Source: Entonaema liquescens
Lineage: Eukaryota; Ascomycota; Sordariomycetes; Xylariales; Xylariaceae
Assembly (NCBI GenBank): GCA_902805475.1
Contig: CADCSX010000003.1
Coordinates: 1,674,001 to 1,738,000 of the forward strand
Length of the DNA stretch: 64,000 bases
Direction of reading: 5' to 3'
Both the position numbers and the translations under genes were made by a program. Positions 62,300-64,000 of the stretch are shown one piece after another; within the stretch, counting starts at the first letter, position 1, and each line of letters begins with the position of its first letter. The notes under the pieces were generated by a model. It did no database searches. It was not told where the DNA came from and saw only the letters and a program-made list of their open reading frames with translations.

Positions 62300-64000
62300 A
62301 AAAAAAGAAGTAAATGCTTCATGACAAAAATTTATTCAATTGTGCGCAAGGTTACGATTTAGAGTTGTTTACGATTATCCTTGTTATGCGGATACCTCAT
62401 GTTGAATCACGTTCGGTTCGGTCTCAAATGGTTTTAGAGGAGACTAATCACCAGCATCTTTTTTTTTCACCCGATGCTACCAAAAATGGGTTGCAAATTT
62501 ATGTCTCTTGTACGAAGGCACCATCATCATCATATCATCATCGAGATTCGTTTGCGCTGCTGGTTGGAGTGATATCCAGGAGAGTTTGAAGCGCTGGGTG
62601 CATGGATGAGCTTATAGATTTGGGTGGGCTCATTTTATGGCATTGTTTATTGTCTTTTCTTCGCGTCTGTCCCTTGTGGCTTCCAATTGGGTTGGGTCAG
62701 GCCACATACATCACATCTGGGGGGTATTTGGGATTGTTTCGTTATTTTTATTTCCCACTCGAGGAGATACCCTCACAGACGGCGTTCGGGATATAGGGGG
62801 TCATGGGATGGGCGAAGATCGTATGCATTCGTTTACATCGAGAAGCAGCAGCAGCAGGCTCAGGCGTTTGAAACCATTCCCGTGGCGGCAGCTTCTTGGG
62901 AGCGAGAAAAGAGAAAAGACCAAAAGTGACACGGATGCGCGAGAGCGAAGAAGGGATAATCTGTATTATTAGTTACCGCTTCGCATATACCCCTGGAAGG
63001 CAGAGCATTTATCCCCAAGTATGGGGAGCCTCCTTTATGGTGTCTCCTCTCGAGGAAAACTCACATTCGCTACTGCCTTTGTAATCTAATTGTTGATATA
63101 TACACGGCGTTGATACAATCAAATGGTTGCGATATACTTGGTGGTACGGCTTGAAGTGTTCACGTGGTATATGGGACATGTTCTTACAAAATAGCATTTC
63201 CTTGTGACATTGTACTACGACCTTTTCCCCTTTACACACTGTCTAATACCGTGTGATATTGAATAGAGAATCCCCTAAAAAAAATAAAAATAAAATAAAA
63301 GCTGGCATATCGAAAGCGGAGCCGGCTTCCAACCGAATCTTCGTCAGATCCGGAGGCGCTAGTATACTCCCTTACAGTAGCGCAAGTAGATTATTTTATT
63401 TTTTTTTAGCTTATGTAGTAGCATATGTATAGATAGTACGATATCTGGTTAACTAAGCTGGGCAAGCTGGGGAAACCCTGGCTTCCTCTATACTAAATCT
63501 TATTAACGCATGTAAGTAAGTCGCATACTCCGGTGAATTTTCGAAATAACTACCCGAATATAAGCCCCTTCAAACGTTATGATATAGTTTAAACATATAT
63601 ACGCAGCTTAATAACCCAATTGTAGCACATATTTCAGGTATATAAAGATAAACGGAAATAAGAATAAATGAAAAAAGGCGGACTTTTCTCTCCCGTCCCG
63701 CTACGGAGCTTGACTAGCATCGGGATTGGCACGAAGCACGTATTAGCGGTTCCTTTCCCACTTTATTATCCATCCCATCGGTTACCACCCACATATACAG
63801 ATACACAGATACGCAGATACGCAGATACATAATCAACCATACGTACATATGGATATACATACATGCATATGGCTATTCCTTGACGTCTTAGTTCTTTCTT
63901 ATCGACCTCTTCTTTTTATGGTGGCCCAATTTGCTCTATTCATTCTGCCAACTATCAAATAACGGAAGGCAGAAAGAAGAGATCCATCCCATTTCGTGCG
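62300..64000. other. Non-coding sequence at the right edge
   Basis: Includes the 3' region of the FlbC-like gene. AT-rich tracts occur near 63,275-63,300 and 63,395-63,410, and a GATACGCA-type repeat at about 63,798-63,830. No supportable gene up to the window end. Confidence 0.45.

Overview
This window looks like nuclear DNA of a filamentous ascomycete (Pezizomycotina, most likely a Sordariomycete). Most introns are 50-150 nt, with GTAAGT/GTATGT-type donors, CTAAC/CTAAT branch points and YAG acceptors. The gene content (hapB, a FlbC-like regulator, Lsm2, U2AF large subunit, Bub1, Ogg1, Apn1, Pso2, Fan1) and the many TAGGTA/ACATAGG repeats fit that group. All identifications come from reading the sequence; no database search was run.

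Layout. 1-8.3 kb: the 5' end of an unrecognised Q/A/P-rich gene (minus), a divergent FAN1 nuclease gene (plus), a 4 kb gene-free stretch, and a small conserved-looking basic protein gene (plus). 8.3-25 kb: a 16.7 kb interval without a supportable gene, rich in simple repeats at its left end. 25-48.7 kb: a compact block with hapB (+), LSM2 (+), PSO2 (-), a phosphate-type MFS transporter (-), APN1 (+), BUB1 (-), a TENA/THI-4-like gene (-), U2AF large subunit (-) and OGG1 (+). 48.7-61 kb: a second, 12.4 kb gene-poor interval that carries one intact TA-flanked MITE at 56,717-57,080. 61-62.3 kb: a two-zinc-finger FlbC-like transcription factor gene (+), followed by non-coding sequence.

How the genes relate. 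Four genes act in DNA repair: FAN1 and PSO2 are nucleases of interstrand-crosslink repair, OGG1 and APN1 are consecutive enzymes of base-excision repair. BUB1 serves the spindle checkpoint; LSM2 and U2AF serve mRNA decay and splicing. The two sequence-specific regulators (hapB and the FlbC-like gene) each sit directly downstream of one of the two gene-poor intervals.

Main oddities. Four genes (FAN1 twice, PSO2, hapB and the small gene at 7.55 kb) carry single-base frameshifts, each explained by one base gained or lost in a homopolymer run. This pattern points first to residual sequencing error, although FAN1 and PSO2 being hit together would matter if real. BUB1 carries two KEN boxes around its TPR region plus a GLEBS motif and a kinase domain, the layout of an unsplit MadBub protein. 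I found no clear evidence for a new multi-gene system; the best leads are listed as findings.
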